Positions 1 to 7,264 of a stretch of 64,000 nt of DNA are shown in pieces. Source of the DNA: Candidatus Moduliflexus flocculans (lineage in GTDB: Bacteria; Moduliflexota; Moduliflexia; Moduliflexales; Moduliflexaceae); the NCBI GenBank assembly GCA_000739515.1, contig DF820459.1, forward strand, positions 1,016,727-1,080,726, in the 5' to 3' direction. Every line of letters begins with the position of its first letter. Within the stretch, counting starts at the first letter, position 1. Made by a program: the position numbers and the translations under genes. Below the pieces are notes generated by a model. The model searched no databases. It was not told the DNA's origin and was given only the letters and a program-made list of their open reading frames with translations.

Positions 1-1760
1 ACCCGCGCCGCAATCGCCATGCCGCCGACGAAAATGGCGGTGTCGGTCGTCCCTTTTTCATAGATGAAGCGCGTCAGCGTATCCGCTTCCGGCATGACGC
101 CGCCGGGGAAATTCTGCGTGTTAACCTTGTGAAACACGCCGCCATCGTTGTCTTGCATTTTCAGCATCCAGTCTAATTCGAATTTGACCTCGTTCAGCAT
201 ATCCGGCAGCGCGTCGCCTGATTCAGGCAGATCAAGGACGAACGCGGCGAATTTTTGCGGATTCAGTTCGTACAGCGCGAGGAGTTGCGCCACCGTCACG
301 CCCGCTGTCGGGATATATTTGCCGTAATCCCCCGCATCGTGCCAGCCGCCGGTCACGTCGCGCTTGACCGATTCGTCCTGTTTCAAGACGCCATCGTTCA
401 GATGGCAGGCCGGATGCGCGACTTTGCTGCTGGAATCCTTGATCTCGACGCCGCAGCGTTGCAAGAAAAAGGAGCGCATGGTGGCATAAAACAAGCCGCG
501 ATGCGCGTCGTCGGCAATCGTAAACGGATACGATTTCTCGAAGCCGTCCACGCTGATTTTGTATTTGCCCGGCGCGGTCAAGGCCGAAAAGTCGCCTGCG
601 TAAATCGTGTCGCCGGTAATTTCGTCCAACGTCGGCCCTTCCAATGTGCCGTCGAAGACCGATTTCCCGCCCTGCATCGCCACCACGCTGAAGGCGGTCG
701 AAGCCAGCGGCACATTCGGATCAACGGTCAAGACGACGCGCTTCTGCTCTTCCGGCAGATAGCCCCATTGATTGACTTTGATGGGATGCACCGGCAGCAT
801 GATGATTTTCTCTCGTTTTTTGCTTTCCACGTTGATATTGACCGCCACGACGTTTCCGCCGATTTCGGCAGAAATCGTCTGCTGTCCCTTTTGTTCCGGC
901 GTATAGTCGAATTTGCCCTGCTCATCGGTTGTCATCGTCTTCTCGCCGATGTTGACATCTCCCTGCCAGGGCTTGCCGTCAAACCAGACATACACCTGAT
1001 GAAACTGCGTCGTAAAAAATTGATTCGGCGCGAATATATAGGCGGCCTTGAACGGCTGTTCGTCGCTCGTCAAGCGCCCTTTGCGCCAGACTGCCGGCGA
1101 TTGCCAGCCCGTGCCATCGCCATTCCAGACCAACTGCGTGGCGCGATCCGCGCCACCGTCGTTATTATCCGCCGCAAAATCAAACCAGACCGGATCGCCC
1201 GATTTCAAAGCCGTTGGCGTGAATTGAGTCAGCGGGATGCGGGCTTCCAGCGCGTAACCGCCTTCTTTGGGCGCAATCTTCATTTCTTCCTGTCCATCCA
1301 ATTTCTGTCCGTTGGTCCAGACCCAGCTTTCGACGCCCTTGCCGCTCAATCCAAGCCCGAACTGCACGTCTTCCGCGCCGAATGCAGTGGCTTCATCTTC
1401 GCGATGAAAACCGAAGTAAATTTCCAACGCGTCGCCTTTATAAATATCATTTCCGGCAAACGGGTTATTCAGCGGCGTGACATCCGCAAAATCGGCAAAA
1501 AGATAGGCGTTGTTCGCATCGAAAAAGAGGCGGAGCACTGCGGAAAAATCCTGTGGCGTTTTCCGCGCCCCATTTCGAATCTGCGAATCGCTTGCGAGAA
1601 AGCAAGGGAGCGCCAGCGGCCAATCGTCGGCGCTACCGTCAATTGTTATGTTCGCCTGTTCGACGAAAAAAAGAGGAAAATCAGGTTGTTCCGCGTCGGC
1701 AATGCCCGGCGCGACAAGCAAAAGAGGCAACAACACACACAAGAAGAAACGCTTCAACAT
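1..1760 (-). CDS. GH9 endoglucanase (cellulase), C-terminus cut by window edge
   Basis: Exported glycoside hydrolase family 9 enzyme expected to cut beta-1,4-glucan. The ATG at 1760 follows an AGGAGG box and opens a signal peptide (MLKRFFLCVLLPLLL, cleavage near IADA). Residues about 30-220 begin with an ITIDGSADDWP motif typical of CBM9/DOMON-like sugar-binding domains. An Ig-like segment (IKVNQWGYLP, about 335) precedes the catalytic domain. The GH9 signature GGWHDAGDYGKY lies at about 471-482 and carries the catalytic Asp pair. About 586 residues are visible; the proton-donor Glu region of the GH9 domain lies beyond the left edge. The reading frame stays open from 1760 to base 1. A long plus-strand frame over the same bases is a shadow. 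Family assignment is firm; substrate is inferred. Confidence 0.88.
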   Translation of the reverse strand, partial: MLKRFFLCVLLPLLLVAPGIADAEQPDFPLFFVEQANITIDGSADDWPLALPCFLASDSQIRNGARKTPQDFSAVLRLFFDANNAYLFADFADVTPLNNPFAGNDIYKGDALEIYFGFHREDEATAFGAEDVQFGLGLSGKGVESWVWTNGQKLDGQEEMKIAPKEGGYALEARIPLTQFTPTALKSGDPVWFDFAADNNDGGADRATQLVWNGDGTGWQSPAVWRKGRLTSDEQPFKAAYIFAPNQFFTTQFHQVYVWFDGKPWQGDVNIGEKTMTTDEQGKFDYTPEQKGQQTISAEIGGNVVAVNINVESKKREKIIMLPVHPIKVNQWGYLPEEQKRVVLTVDPNVPLASTAFSVVAMQGGKSVFDGTLEGPTLDEITGDTIYAGDFSALTAPGKYKISVDGFEKSYPFTIADDAHRGLFYATMRSFFLQRCGVEIKDSSSKVAHPACHLNDGVLKQDESVKRDVTGGWHDAGDYGKYIPTAGVTVAQLLALYELNPQKFAAFVLDLPESGDALPDMLNEVKFELDWMLKMQDNDGGVFHKVNTQNFPGGVMPEADTLTRFIYEKGTTDTAIFVGGMAIAAR

Positions 1761-1900
1761 AGGAAACCTCCTGAAAAAGTGTCTGATTTCAGCCCTGACA
1801 GGGCTTTTGACTACGGCTCGGTTTCGCTATGCGAACAATTGATGGTTTTGTCAAGGGCAAAATCGCGGCGTTCGTGCGTGATTTATTACATGAAATTGTC

Positions 1901-1929
1901 TTGACACGCCCTTTGCCGCGCCTGATGAT
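1901..1929 (+). promoter_or_regulatory. Candidate sigma-70 promoter for the toxin-antitoxin pair
   Basis: A perfect TTGACA at 1901-1906 is followed after 17 bp by GATGAT (1924-1929), a weak -10 match. It sits about 40 bp before the UPF0175 start, whose AGGAG box is at 1959-1963. Only the -35 box is convincing. Confidence 0.4.
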
Positions 1930-1970
1930 GTTCTTTAAGATAAACACGCTCGAACAACAGGAGAACAACT

Positions 1971-2294
1971 ATGACAACAGATCGCATGATCGTATGGGAA
2001 GACGCGAACCTTCTCGTTCAGGAAGGAATGTATCGCGACCGCGACACCCTTTTTGACGATGCGATGCGAGCGTTAATGCGAAGCAAGCCAGAACTGCGGA
2101 CGACGTTAGCGATTGCGTTGTATAAACGGAAAACGGTCTCATTGGCTCGCGCCGCCGAAATTGCCGGGCTTGATCACGAGAACTTCAAAGAATGCCTGCG
2201 CGAACATGGAATGCGCCATCAGATCGAACCCGTCGGAGAGGCTCTGCGCGATGAAGTGGCGCAATTGATCCAGCTACGGAAAGAGGCGGCGTGA
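1971..2294 (+). CDS. UPF0175-family antitoxin
   Basis: A 107-residue protein of the UPF0175 family. The N-terminal half (QEGMYRDRDTLFDDAMRALM) looks like the ribbon-helix-helix-type dimerisation segment of such antitoxins. The second half holds the family's helix-turn-helix-like motif (SLARAAEIAGLDHENFKECL, ending in REHGM). The ATG follows AGGAG by 7 bp. Its stop overlaps the start of the PIN gene, the usual antitoxin-first arrangement. It probably neutralises the toxin and autoregulates the operon; that role is inferred from family and context. Confidence 0.75.
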   Translation: MTTDRMIVWEDANLLVQEGMYRDRDTLFDDAMRALMRSKPELRTTLAIALYKRKTVSLARAAEIAGLDHENFKECLREHGMRHQIEPVGEALRDEVAQLIQLRKEAA

Positions 2295-2800
2295 TGGTTA
2301 TTTTTGACACGGATATTTTGAGCATGTTTGCCAAAGCTGAGGCGCTTGAGACGCTTCTGGCATTTTTCGACAGCACCCGATGCGGCATGACGCCTGCAAT
2401 TGCGGATGAAATCGCCGTTCCACTGCTTTATGGATATGATTTTCCTACCCAGATTCTTTCACGTGTTCAAGTGATGCCGATCAAGCAGGAGATTGCCACC
2501 AAAACTGTACAATTCAGCCTTATCAACGCGAAACTTGGAAGAGGGGAACGCGAAGCCATCGCATTTTGCGAGGTCGAATGCGCCAGTTTTATCACCAATG
2601 ACGCCATCGCTCGAAAATTTGCTCAGGCGCAAGGCGTGACCGTTTTTTCCTTGCAAGCGATGTTGCGAGCATTTTGGGAAAGCGGATTCATGCCTCGCTC
2701 CGAAGTCCGAACATTGCTTGAACGCATCAAACGCGCAGATGCTTTAGAGGTATCGGAACAGGTAGAGCAAGAGATTTTCAGAGACGAGCGGTCAGAATAA
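2294..2800 (+). CDS. PIN-domain-like ribonuclease toxin
   Basis: A protein of about 168 residues with PIN-fold features: FDTDILSMF at the N-terminus (first acidic residue), LGRGEREAIAF in the middle and FITNDAIARKF towards the C-terminus. These match the acidic metal-binding positions of PIN nucleases of the DUF3368 type. ATG 2294 overlaps the antitoxin stop by one base; a GTG at 2291 is an alternative start. It is expected to cleave RNA when released from the upstream UPF0175 protein. Target RNA is unknown. Confidence 0.7.
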   Translation: MVIFDTDILSMFAKAEALETLLAFFDSTRCGMTPAIADEIAVPLLYGYDFPTQILSRVQVMPIKQEIATKTVQFSLINAKLGRGEREAIAFCEVECASFITNDAIARKFAQAQGVTVFSLQAMLRAFWESGFMPRSEVRTLLERIKRADALEVSEQVEQEIFRDERSE

Positions 2801-2816
2801 TTCAGTCTGCCTCCAT

Positions 2817-3560
2817 TCAGGAAACGCCATGCAGCGCCGCGCCGAGCGCCCCGACGATTTGCGGATCGTCTGGCGTGAGAAGCGTTGTCTGCAATGCCGC
2901 CTGAACAAGGCCGCGCATCGCCGGGTTCAGTGCGACGCCGCCGACGAAGGCCACTTCGCCCTGCGCCGCGATTTTTTGCAGCATCGCCACCGAACGCGAC
3001 GCGACGGCCTGATGAATGCCGAGCGCAACCTGCTCGCGTTTCGCGCCGCGTGAAATCATGGAAATGACTTCAGACTCAGCGAAGACGGTACACATGCTGT
3101 TGATTTTCTCCCCCTGTTCGCCGGATAGTGCTGCCGCGCCGAATTCCGGCAGCGAATACCCCAACGCTAACGCCATAATTTCCAGAAAACGCCCGGTTCC
3201 GGCAGCGCATTTGTCGTTCATCTCGAATTTGCGGACGCGCCCATGTTCATCCAGCGCAATCGCTTTCGTATCCTGCCCGCCGATATCCAACACGGCGCGG
3301 CACGCCGGGAACAAATGGCGCGTTCCTTTCGCAAACGCGGCGATCTCGCTGATTGCCTGACTGGAAAAATGCTGCGTGAACAAATGGCGTCCGTAGCCGG
3401 TCGCCGTGATCGCGTCATACGCAACGCCATCAAGCAAATTTCTAATCACCGCAAGCGAATCGAACGAATTTTCCTGCTTCCGCGAATAGATGACGCGCCC
3501 GTCCTCGACAACCACGAGCTTGACCGTGCGCGACCCCACATCAATCCCTGCGCTTTTCAT
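2817..3560 (-). CDS. BadF/BadG/HgdC-type ATPase, activator of a 2-hydroxyacyl-CoA dehydratase-like protein
   Basis: ASKHA-fold ATPase of about 247 residues that would use ATP to drive electrons onto its iron-sulfur partner. The phosphate-binding start (MKSAGIDVGSRTVKLVV), the ATGYGR motif, DIGGQDTKAI and the cluster-ligand region (NDKCAAGTGRF and later SMCTVFAESEV) are all present, giving the two Cys that bridge a [4Fe-4S] cluster between subunits. The start is set at ATG 3560; a longer frame reaches back into a palindromic repeat and gives non-family sequence. It lies directly downstream of its likely partner (3685-4968), as in the E. coli yjiL-yjiM pair. The physiological reductant and substrate are unknown. 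Confidence 0.85.
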   Translation of the reverse strand: MKSAGIDVGSRTVKLVVVEDGRVIYSRKQENSFDSLAVIRNLLDGVAYDAITATGYGRHLFTQHFSSQAISEIAAFAKGTRHLFPACRAVLDIGGQDTKAIALDEHGRVRKFEMNDKCAAGTGRFLEIMALALGYSLPEFGAAALSGEQGEKINSMCTVFAESEVISMISRGAKREQVALGIHQAVASRSVAMLQKIAAQGEVAFVGGVALNPAMRGLVQAALQTTLLTPDDPQIVGALGAALHGVS

Positions 3561-3567
3561 AATCGTT

Positions 3568-3682
3568 TTACCACGAAACACACAAAACACACGAAAAAGA
3601 ATACCAGCGTTCAGATAATTCAAATATCTCTGACAGCGTTTCCTGTCTTCCTTTTCATGTATTTCGTGTATTTCGTGGTTTC
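3568..3682. repeat. Palindromic intergenic repeat (ACCACGAAA type)
   Basis: Inverted arms built on ACCACGAAACACAC (left) and TTTCGTGTATTTCGTGGT (right) fill the gap between the ATPase and its partner. The element probably causes the false N-terminal extension of the ATPase frame. Confidence 0.6.
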
Positions 3683-3684
3683 AA

Positions 3685-4968
3685 TCAACCTTGAATCCGC
3701 TCGATAAATGCCTCGACGCGGGTGCGAATCTGCCCGGCGTCTTCCTGGCTGTAATCGGTGTCAATCACCAACGTCGGAATGCCAGCGTCTTCAAGCTGCC
3801 GCTCGACGCCGCCGCTTTCGATTTGATACGGCTGGCAGAATTGCAGGTTGTAATGAATGACCCCCTGCGCGTTGTGCGTTGCGAACATCTCGCGAATATG
3901 CTGCAACCTGTCTGGATTCGGCGTGAAGACGGCGCAATCAACCTTGAAATAACGCTCGACAAGATTATCCATCAGCAGATCAAGGCGTGTATCGCTGCCG
4001 TCTTGCGTCAGATTGCGGGATCCACGCTCGCCGACGCACGATTCTTCGCCGACAATCACGGCGCTGCTGGTTTCCACGATCCAGGGGAGTTTCCAGTTCG
4101 GCACCGCCATCGGGCAGCCAGACACGAGAATGCGCGGCGTCTGTTGCGGGCGAACGCCTTGCGCCGCTTTGATGCGGGTTTCCAATTCGTCGCACAACGC
4201 ATTGACGGAATTCGTGAAACGCAGCGGATCGTCATAGAACGAAATTTGATTGACGAGCAGCGCATCGAGGCCGGAAATCGGCGCGGGCGAGGCGTTGCGC
4301 AACGCGGCGAGCCGGTGCAGCGCCTTGCGTTTGTTATTCACGATTTCAATCCCTTTGCGCAAGCGCTCGGCGGTAATCGTTTTGCCCGACATCTCTTCCA
4401 ATTTTGCGGCGAATTTCTGATATTCCGCTTTCAGCAAGGCTTTTCCTGACTCGCTTTTCATCTGGGGCAGATCAATCACATACAGATTTTTGATCAGATC
4501 GTCGAGCGTCTCATACGCCTTTTTCTTGCCGTCGCAGGTGTTTTCGCCGACCACCAGATCACAGGCTTCGAGATAGGGGCAGACTTTGCCGAGTTTAAAA
4601 CCGAACGCGGATTTGATCAGCGCGCAGGTGTTGCGCGGCAGCAGTTTTTCCGCTTCCGCAAACGCAAATTCCGCACCAGCACACAACCCGACCGAGACGC
4701 CGTCAACCGCTAAAATCAGTTCTTCCGGCACGAAGACGCAATACGAGCCGATCACTTTGCGGCCTTCGGCTTTGGCGTCGAGCAGTTCTTTGATGCGCAA
4801 GCCATGCACTTCGCTCATGACGAAATCAAAGTATTTCATTCCTTCGGGGCGGTCGGTTTGCGCGAGAAAAATATCCTGATACGCCTTGCCAAGCACGGAT
4901 AATAAGGCGTCGTGCGCGTTGAGATCAAGACCTAATTGCGACCACATTGGACGATAATCAACTGACAT
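3685..4968 (-). CDS. 2-hydroxyacyl-CoA dehydratase / double-cubane-cluster family protein (HgdB-like)
   Basis: A 427-residue single-chain member of the HgdB/YjiM superfamily. Conserved Cys residues that could hold iron-sulfur clusters occur in GSYCVFVPEEL, KVCPYLEACD, GENTCDGKKK, SGCPM and GEESCVG. Double-cubane cluster proteins of this family carry an [8Fe-9S] cluster reduced by a dedicated ATPase, and such an ATPase is encoded immediately downstream. The ATG follows a good AAGGAG box (about 4979). The gene is co-oriented with selD and the Se/S genes, so a link to selenium or sulfur redox chemistry is possible but inferred. Substrate cannot be told from sequence. Confidence 0.83.
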   Translation of the reverse strand: MSVDYRPMWSQLGLDLNAHDALLSVLGKAYQDIFLAQTDRPEGMKYFDFVMSEVHGLRIKELLDAKAEGRKVIGSYCVFVPEELILAVDGVSVGLCAGAEFAFAEAEKLLPRNTCALIKSAFGFKLGKVCPYLEACDLVVGENTCDGKKKAYETLDDLIKNLYVIDLPQMKSESGKALLKAEYQKFAAKLEEMSGKTITAERLRKGIEIVNNKRKALHRLAALRNASPAPISGLDALLVNQISFYDDPLRFTNSVNALCDELETRIKAAQGVRPQQTPRILVSGCPMAVPNWKLPWIVETSSAVIVGEESCVGERGSRNLTQDGSDTRLDLLMDNLVERYFKVDCAVFTPNPDRLQHIREMFATHNAQGVIHYNLQFCQPYQIESGGVERQLEDAGIPTLVIDTDYSQEDAGQIRTRVEAFIERIQG

Positions 4969-5162
4969 GATAGTTCTCCTTGTTGCGCCGCCGCCATTCC
5001 TGCGGGCAACGTCAGGCGAACCGACATTACGGCAGGCAGGCTGCGGGCGGGGTGTTCTGCTGGAATCCTCCGGATTCCTCAGCAGGTCTTCATTGATACT
5101 TATGAATAACGTACCTCATGTTTTTTCTCCGGTAGCGCGGGGTTGCGCCCCCGCGACTCTTC

Positions 5163-5203
5163 ATTTCCGTTCGCCCTTCGACAAGCTCAGGGCGAACGGA
5201 AAT
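5163..5203. repeat. Palindrome between selD and the HgdB-like gene
   Basis: Perfect 15-bp arms (ATTTCCGTTCGCCCT and its complement) flank an 11-base centre, TCGACAAGCTC. It could fold as a transcript-end hairpin after selD (stop 5210), but similar elements elsewhere suggest a dispersed repeat. Confidence 0.55.
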
Positions 5204-5209
5204 GTTCTG

Positions 5210-6259
5210 TTAAACAACAATCAAACCACTGCCTTCAATCACGTCGCCGATTTCGGCGCAAAACGCTCCGGCAGCCGCAAATGACGAGCGCAATTCCGCC
5301 GCCTGTTTCGGATCGACCGCCAGTAGCAGCCCACCCGACGTTTCCGGCGTAAAGAGGAGCAATTGCATTTCTTCAGGCAATCCATCGGCAAAACGCACCT
5401 GCGCCTGATAACACTTCTGATTTTTGCACGAGCCGCCCGGAAAGAGCCACTCGTCGGCGTATTCTTTCGCGCCGGCAATAAACGGCAGTTTGTCGAACGA
5501 CAACCGCAGGCAGACGCCGCTTTTTTCCGCCATTTCCGAACCATGCCCTAACAGTGAAAAGCCGGTAATATCGGTGCAGGCGTGAACGCCGATGTTTTGA
5601 GCGAGTTGCGCGGCCTGCCGGTTCAGGCGTTTCATGCTTTCCACCGCAGGCGGAATATGCGCCGCGTCCGCGACATCCGCCTTCAGCGCAGTCGTAATCA
5701 TTCCCACGCCGAGCGGTTTCGTGAGAAAAAGAATGTCACCTGGTTTCGCCCCGCCTTTGGTCAACACCTTATCGGGATGAATCAGCCCCATCACCGACAG
5801 GCCGTATTTCGGCTCTTTGTCGTCAACGGTATGTCCGCCAACGAGCGCGCCGCCGGATTCCGCAACTTTTTCCGCACCGCCTCGCAGAATTTCCGAAATG
5901 ATCTCAACCGGCAAATCGGGCGGAAAGCCGCAGATATTCATCGCCAACACGACTTCGCCGCCCATCGCATACACGTCGCTCATAGCGTTCGCGGCGGCAA
6001 TCGCGCCAAAATCGTAGGGATCATCCACTATTGGCGTAAAAAAGTCGAGGGTTTGAATGATCGCAACCTCATCGCTGATTTTATAGACTGCGGCGTCGTC
6101 GCTGATCTGCAAACCGACCAGCAGATTCGGATGTTGCGCGGGCGAAAACATGCCTTGTAACGGACGCAGAACCTGCGTCAGGACCATCGGGTCCATTTTC
6201 GCCGCTCACCCGGCGGCGGTCGTCATTGCCGTTAAACGATATTTTTTTGCGGTTTCCAT
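5210..6259 (-). CDS. selD: Selenide, water dikinase containing an in-frame TGA (selenocysteine) codon
   Basis: Makes selenophosphate from selenide and ATP, the selenium donor for Sec-tRNA and selenouridine. Reading upstream of the obvious ORF start (6196) gives METAKKYRLTAMTTAAG, then TGA (6207-6209), then AAKMDPMVLTQVL. This is the normal SelD N-terminus, with TGA exactly where other SelD proteins have the active-site Cys or Sec followed by a Lys. The full product is about 349 residues starting at ATG 6259. The body contains LEVGLQ-like, SDDAAVY, TLDFFTPIVDDPYDFG and GGHTVDD motifs of the family. An automatic caller would truncate it. Because selenoprotein SelD needs Sec decoding, selA/B/C are expected elsewhere in the genome. 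Confidence 0.92.
6182..6195 (-). promoter_or_regulatory. Candidate bacterial SECIS hairpin in selD
   Basis: Directly after the Sec TGA, 11 bases are followed by GGACC-CGAT-GGTCC, a 5-bp stem with a 4-base loop containing G in its second position. The loop starts 16 bases after TGA, within the spacing known for bacterial SECIS elements. The stem is short, so this is suggestive only. Confidence 0.45.
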
Positions 6260-6270
6260 AAGATTCGAAA

Positions 6271-6301
6271 GCTGTCAGACACCTTCAAGGTGTCTGACAG
6301 C
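6271..6301. repeat. GTCAGACACC-type palindrome, copy 1
   Basis: GCTGTCAGACACC-TTCAA-GGTGTCTGACAGC, perfect 13-bp arms between yedF and selD. The same family recurs at 9456, 28426, 29634, 37077 and 51220, always with varying outer bases. Confidence 0.8.
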
Positions 6302-6308
6302 TTGTCCG

Positions 6309-6914
6309 TTATAAACTGATAACTTTTCCGGCTCGCAGCATGGTTTCGGCGATGGTGTACATATTTGAGATCTCGCCGACTTTCACGGATTCCTTGAGAG
6401 CGTAAAAGCCCAGGCATGTGCCGCAGGCGAGAATTTCGACGCCAGCGTCGCGCAACGCAATCAAATCATCCACGACTTGCGAGCCTTCGGCGACAAGCTT
6501 GACGCCGCTGTTGAAAAAGATGATCGTGTCGGGCATCGGCGAGACTTCACTGAGCGTATGAAAAAAGGCGCGAATCAAAATGTCGCCGAGTTCCGGCTCG
6601 CCGCGCCCCATGCGCTCATCAGGAATGACCAAAACCAGCGGTCCGGCAACTGGCGCGGCTGGCGTCGGCGCGGCGGGATGTACATGTGCTTCGGCGTCCT
6701 GCTGCGCCGGTTTCGAAATATGCAAATACATCCCATCTTCTTTGGTCTCGATTTGCACCGAAAAACCGAGCTTTTCCGCCATTTTGGCGACATTGTGCTG
6801 CGATGTCTCATTATCAACAATTGTCAATACCTCATCATGCTCTTTCAGCGCGTTGCGCGTTCTAATGACTGGCTGCGGGCAGGCTGCTCCGCGAGCGTCA
6901 ACAAGATGTGCCAT
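6309..6914 (-). CDS. yedF: Selenium metabolism protein YedF (TusA-DsrE fusion)
   Basis: A 201-residue two-domain protein. The N-terminal TusA-like domain has the sulfur-carrier motif ACPQPVIRT (Cys near 12). After an Ala/Pro-rich linker (about 78-90) a DsrE/F-like domain ends with ILACGTCLGFYAL. YedF co-occurs with selD in many genomes and is thought to handle selenium or sulfur before SelD; its exact reaction is not known to me. It lies just upstream of selD on the same strand and just downstream of the unusual tRNA and the Se/S carrier-desulfurase pair. Confidence 0.85.
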   Translation of the reverse strand: MAHLVDARGAACPQPVIRTRNALKEHDEVLTIVDNETSQHNVAKMAEKLGFSVQIETKEDGMYLHISKPAQQDAEAHVHPAAPTPAAPVAGPLVLVIPDERMGRGEPELGDILIRAFFHTLSEVSPMPDTIIFFNSGVKLVAEGSQVVDDLIALRDAGVEILACGTCLGFYALKESVKVGEISNMYTIAETMLRAGKVISL

Positions 6915-6934
6915 ACAAACCTCCTGAGTAATGG

Positions 6935-7031
6935 TGGAGGCTGGGTTCGGAGTCGAACCGAACAGAACGCGGGTAAGGCGTTCTCAGACGGGTTTGCAGC
7001 CCGCGGGGAGCGCCGGCTCCCTCAACCAGCC
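6935..7031 (-). tRNA. Sec-tRNA-shaped tRNA with Cys anticodon (GCA)
   Basis: A 97-base tRNA. The acceptor pairs GGCTGG with CCAGCC, the discriminator is U and CCA is encoded (tail TCCA, 6935-6938). The D-arm is a 6-bp stem with a 4-base loop (GGGAGC-CGGC-GCTCCC), as in selenocysteine tRNA. The anticodon loop is CTGCAAA, giving anticodon GCA (6995-6997). A long variable arm has a perfect 7-bp stem (AGAACGC/GCGTTCT). The T-arm is GTTCGG-TTCGACT-CCGAAC. The acceptor/T branch has extra or mismatched bases (T7), so it does not fit a plain 7/5 cloverleaf. U73 and GCA are CysRS identity elements, whereas tRNA-Sec has G73 and UCA. It sits inside the selenium cluster. Minor Sec-like Cys tRNAs are known from bacterial surveys. 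What it inserts, and where, cannot be read from sequence. Confidence 0.85.
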
Positions 7032-7036
7032 TTAGG

Positions 7037-7264
7037 TTATATTTCATGAATTCCAACAATTTGAAGATTCACGGCTTCGAACGCCTGGCGGGCGCGTTCC
7101 TGATCGTCTCGCCGAATCCGCAGACAGACGCCGCATTCGGAACTTAATATGCGAGGCACTGGAATTAACTTGGACGCAATTCCCGCCTGTTTCAAGATTT
7201 TCTCGCCGCGCAGCGCATGACTCGTTGATTGCAGCAAGATGACCGCGTACTGCCCCGAATTCAT
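7037..7264 (-). CDS. Se/S carrier-like protein (DUF3343)
   Basis: A 75-residue protein matching the putative Se/S carrier family: beta start YAVILLQSTSHALRGEKIL, then KLIPVPRILSSECGVCLRI, where two Cys (ECGVC) are the likely sulfur/selenium carriers. Its ATG overlaps the stop of the upstream desulfurase by 4 bases (ATGA), so the two are translationally coupled and probably exchange persulfide or perselenide. The tRNA follows 5 bp downstream. Confidence 0.78.
   Translation of the reverse strand: MNSGQYAVILLQSTSHALRGEKILKQAGIASKLIPVPRILSSECGVCLRIRRDDQERARQAFEAVNLQIVGIHEI

Noticed and set aside
255..1904. 549-codon open frame on the plus strand
   Set aside because: It is the antisense shadow of the GH9 gene, whose minus-strand frame has a signal peptide, RBS and GH9 motifs.
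2817..3623. N-terminal extension of the HgdC-type ATPase to 3623
   Set aside because: The extra 21 residues come from a palindromic repeat and do not resemble the family; ATG 3560 gives the canonical start.
6935..7031. Standard tRNA-Sec (selC)
   Set aside because: Anticodon is GCA, not TCA, and the discriminator is U; only the body shape is Sec-like.
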